The notes under the pieces: generated by a model | The model's database searches: none | Told to the model about the DNA's origin: nothing | What the model saw: the letters and a program-made list of their open reading frames with translations, nothing else | Shown: positions 4,588 to 5,802 of the stretch, one piece after another | Layout: each line of letters starts with the position of its first letter | Position numbering within the stretch: position 1 is the first letter of the stretch | Translations under genes and position numbers: made by a program | Origin: Actinomycetota bacterium | GTDB lineage: Bacteria; Actinomycetota; Acidimicrobiia; Acidimicrobiales; Acidimicrobiaceae | NCBI GenBank assembly: GCA_004366215.1 | Contig: SIRY01000028.1 | Coordinates: forward strand, 1-5,802 | Direction of reading: 5' to 3' | DNA: 5,802 bases

Positions 4588-5676
4588 ATGGCACACCGGT
4601 CGTCGCGGCGCCTCAGGCGGCGCCGCGCAGTCAGCGCGGTCACACTCGGCGCGCTCGTCGTCGGAGGCTCCCTCGCGTACGTAGCGCACCGGCACGCGGC
4701 GACGTCGAGGTCGGTGGCGGGCAGCAGCGGTGCCGTGAGCACGTCGGCGCGCGCGACGCCGGCCACCTGTCCACTCACCGGCTTGCCAGCCCCGGGAGGG
4801 GCGGTCCCGCAGCGTCCGGCACTCGCGATCAAGGTCGGCAACGACCCCGGTGCTCGACCGCAGAGTGGCCTCGACGCCGCCGACATGGTCTACGAAGTGC
4901 AGGCGGAGGGTGGCATCACGCGGTTCATCGCCATCTACCAGTGCAACGCTCCGACCCTCGTGGGTCCGATTCGCTCGCTGCGGTGGGTGGACTGGCACGT
5001 GCTTGGGCAGTTTGGCTCGCCGATCCTCGTCTACGCGGGAGGCATCGAGCCCGATCGCGTCGCGCTCCACGAGCAGGGGTGGCTCCACCCCGTCGACGCA
5101 CTCAACTACACGGGTCCGCCGTTCGTGCGTACGACGACGCGGGTGCCGCCGGAGAACCTCTACGGCTCCCCGGCGGGCATCTGGGCGCTCGTCGGCCGGG
5201 GCCGAGCGCCGGCCCCTGTGTTTGCCTTCGCGAGCGCGGTGCCACGCGGTGGTCAGGCGATCTCGGCGGTGACCATCGCGTTCTCCGGAGTCGAGCAGCC
5301 GACGTGGACGTGGAGCCCGACGAGCGGTGTGTTCGTGCGCAGCTACGCGGGCGCCCCGGCCCTCGATGCGTCGGGGCAACCGGAGACGGCGACGAACGTC
5401 GTCATCCAGTTCGTCAACGCCGTGCCCGGGAGCTACGACGAGAGCGGACCCAACTCGCTCGGGGTGCACTCTGAGGTGATCGGCAGCGGCGCGGCGTGGG
5501 TGCTGCGCAACGGCGAGCTGTTTCGCGTCCGCTGGTCACGAGCCTCGCTCTCCTCGCCGACGGTCCTGACCACGACGGCAGGCACGGTGCTGCCCCTCGC
5601 TCCTGGCCGGAGCTGGGTAGAGGCGGTGCCCCCTACCGGGCAGGTGACGGTCGTGCCAGCGAGCTCCTCGTCCTGA
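4588..5676 (+). CDS. DUF3048 domain protein (YerB-like), membrane-anchored
   Basis: A 362-residue protein with an Arg-rich N-terminus (residues 4-13), one hydrophobic segment at about 14-33, a Ser/Ala/Thr linker to about 60, and then a DUF3048-type body. The N-terminal DUF3048 half begins C-P-L-T-G-L-P (61-67) and contains R-P-A-L-A-I-K-V-G-N, A-D-M-V-Y-E, G-G-I-T-R-F and G-P-I-R-S-L-R (126-132). The C-terminal half, about 235-350, ends with P-L-A-P-G-R-S-W-V-E-A-V-P. These motifs are typical of Bacillus YerB and its relatives, whose biochemical role is unknown. Bacillus YerB is a lipoprotein, but here C61 is not in a lipobox and lies well after the hydrophobic segment, so a signal anchor or cleaved secretion signal is more likely, with the body outside the membrane. 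It begins 46 bases after the second EAL gene on the same strand, so co-transcription is possible but unproven. C119 is the only other Cys, so a C61-C119 disulphide is conceivable. Confidence 0.9.
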   Translation: MAHRSSRRLRRRRAVSAVTLGALVVGGSLAYVAHRHAATSRSVAGSSGAVSTSARATPATCPLTGLPAPGGAVPQRPALAIKVGNDPGARPQSGLDAADMVYEVQAEGGITRFIAIYQCNAPTLVGPIRSLRWVDWHVLGQFGSPILVYAGGIEPDRVALHEQGWLHPVDALNYTGPPFVRTTTRVPPENLYGSPAGIWALVGRGRAPAPVFAFASAVPRGGQAISAVTIAFSGVEQPTWTWSPTSGVFVRSYAGAPALDASGQPETATNVVIQFVNAVPGSYDESGPNSLGVHSEVIGSGAAWVLRNGELFRVRWSRASLSSPTVLTTTAGTVLPLAPGRSWVEAVPPTGQVTVVPASSSS

Positions 5677-5693
5677 GCGCCGCGCGCCGCCGA

Positions 5694-5755
5694 CGGCTCC
5701 GAGTCAGGCCGCGGGCTCGTTCGTACCTCGGCTGTGGTCTCATGAGGAGGAGCCG
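5694..5755. repeat. Weak inverted repeat between convergent DUF3048 and tRNA-Lys genes
   Basis: CGGCTCC at 5694-5700 and GGAGCCG at 5749-5755 are exact reverse complements separated by 48 bases. This short convergent gap is where a shared terminator would be expected, but there is no T-tract and the loop is long, so the call is weak. Confidence 0.2.
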
Positions 5756-5761
5756 TGCTCG

Positions 5762-5802
5762 TGGGCCGCCCGGGTCTCGATCCCGGCACCTTGGGATTAA
5801 AA
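5762..5802 (-). tRNA. tRNA-Lys (anticodon TTT), 3' half only; 5' half beyond right edge
   Basis: Read on the minus strand, the window begins with TTTTAA, fitting U33, anticodon TTT and A37-A38 of a lysine tRNA. Then come TCCCA (3' side of the anticodon stem), variable loop AGGTG, T-stem CCGGG/CCCGG, the 3' acceptor strand GCGGCCC (5763-5769) and discriminator A at 5762. CCA is not encoded. The T-loop reads ATCGAGA: T55, C56, G57 and A58 are normal but position 54 is A instead of the near-invariant T, and position 48 is G rather than C. The D-arm and the 5' acceptor strand (expected GGGCCGC) are outside the window, so the cloverleaf cannot be fully checked. The same bases read on the plus strand give the G-R-P-G-L-D-P-G-T-L-G-L-K peptide often mis-called as protein over tRNA-Lys genes. 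Confidence 0.75.

Noticed and set aside
4029..5469. Long minus-strand frames (285 and 320 codons) opposite the second EAL and DUF3048 genes
   Set aside because: Antisense shadows with biased Arg/Asp/Val composition and no domain signature.

Overview
The window is very GC-rich DNA with GTG starts, strong third-position G/C bias and abundant GAG/CTC/CGC codons. With a tandem pair of MutS-like ATPases and a DUF3048 protein, this suggests a high-GC Actinomycetota chromosome, possibly Acidimicrobiia-like. The phylum is inferred from style and gene content; no rRNA or marker gene proves it. No mobile element, CRISPR array or defence cassette was seen.

Left third (1-1906, minus strand): two adjacent genes for MutS-related proteins. 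The upstream gene (1906 to 371) is complete, with a Walker A motif and a Walker-B-like region in which Asn replaces the usual Asp. Seven bases later a second paralogue starts with GTG at 363 and runs off the left edge. Both share an N-terminal signature (D-L-x-L-D, then A-[IV]-x-Y-R-x-E-V). They form a probable two-gene operon for two partner ATPases of unknown task; the part visible here has no mismatch-reading domain.

Middle (1907-2544): about 450 bases without a protein gene, holding several inverted repeats and a perfect tandem 15-bp duplication, then a complete tRNA-Val (CAC anticodon, minus strand) and a short divergent promoter region.

Right half (2545-5676, plus strand): two EAL-domain genes joined by a GTGA start/stop overlap. 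The first EAL domain keeps all the residues needed to hydrolyse cyclic di-GMP. The second keeps the fold but has lost several catalytic or ligand residues, so it looks like an inactive partner or sensor. After a 46-base gap with a very strong ribosome binding site comes a membrane-anchored DUF3048 (YerB-like) protein.

Right edge (5762-5802): the 3' half of a tRNA-Lys (TTT anticodon) on the minus strand, convergent with the DUF3048 gene and cut by the window end.

Most likely functional units: a MutS-like ATPase pair; a cyclic di-GMP degrading enzyme with a coupled degenerate homologue; and a surface protein of unknown role that may be co-transcribed with the EAL pair.
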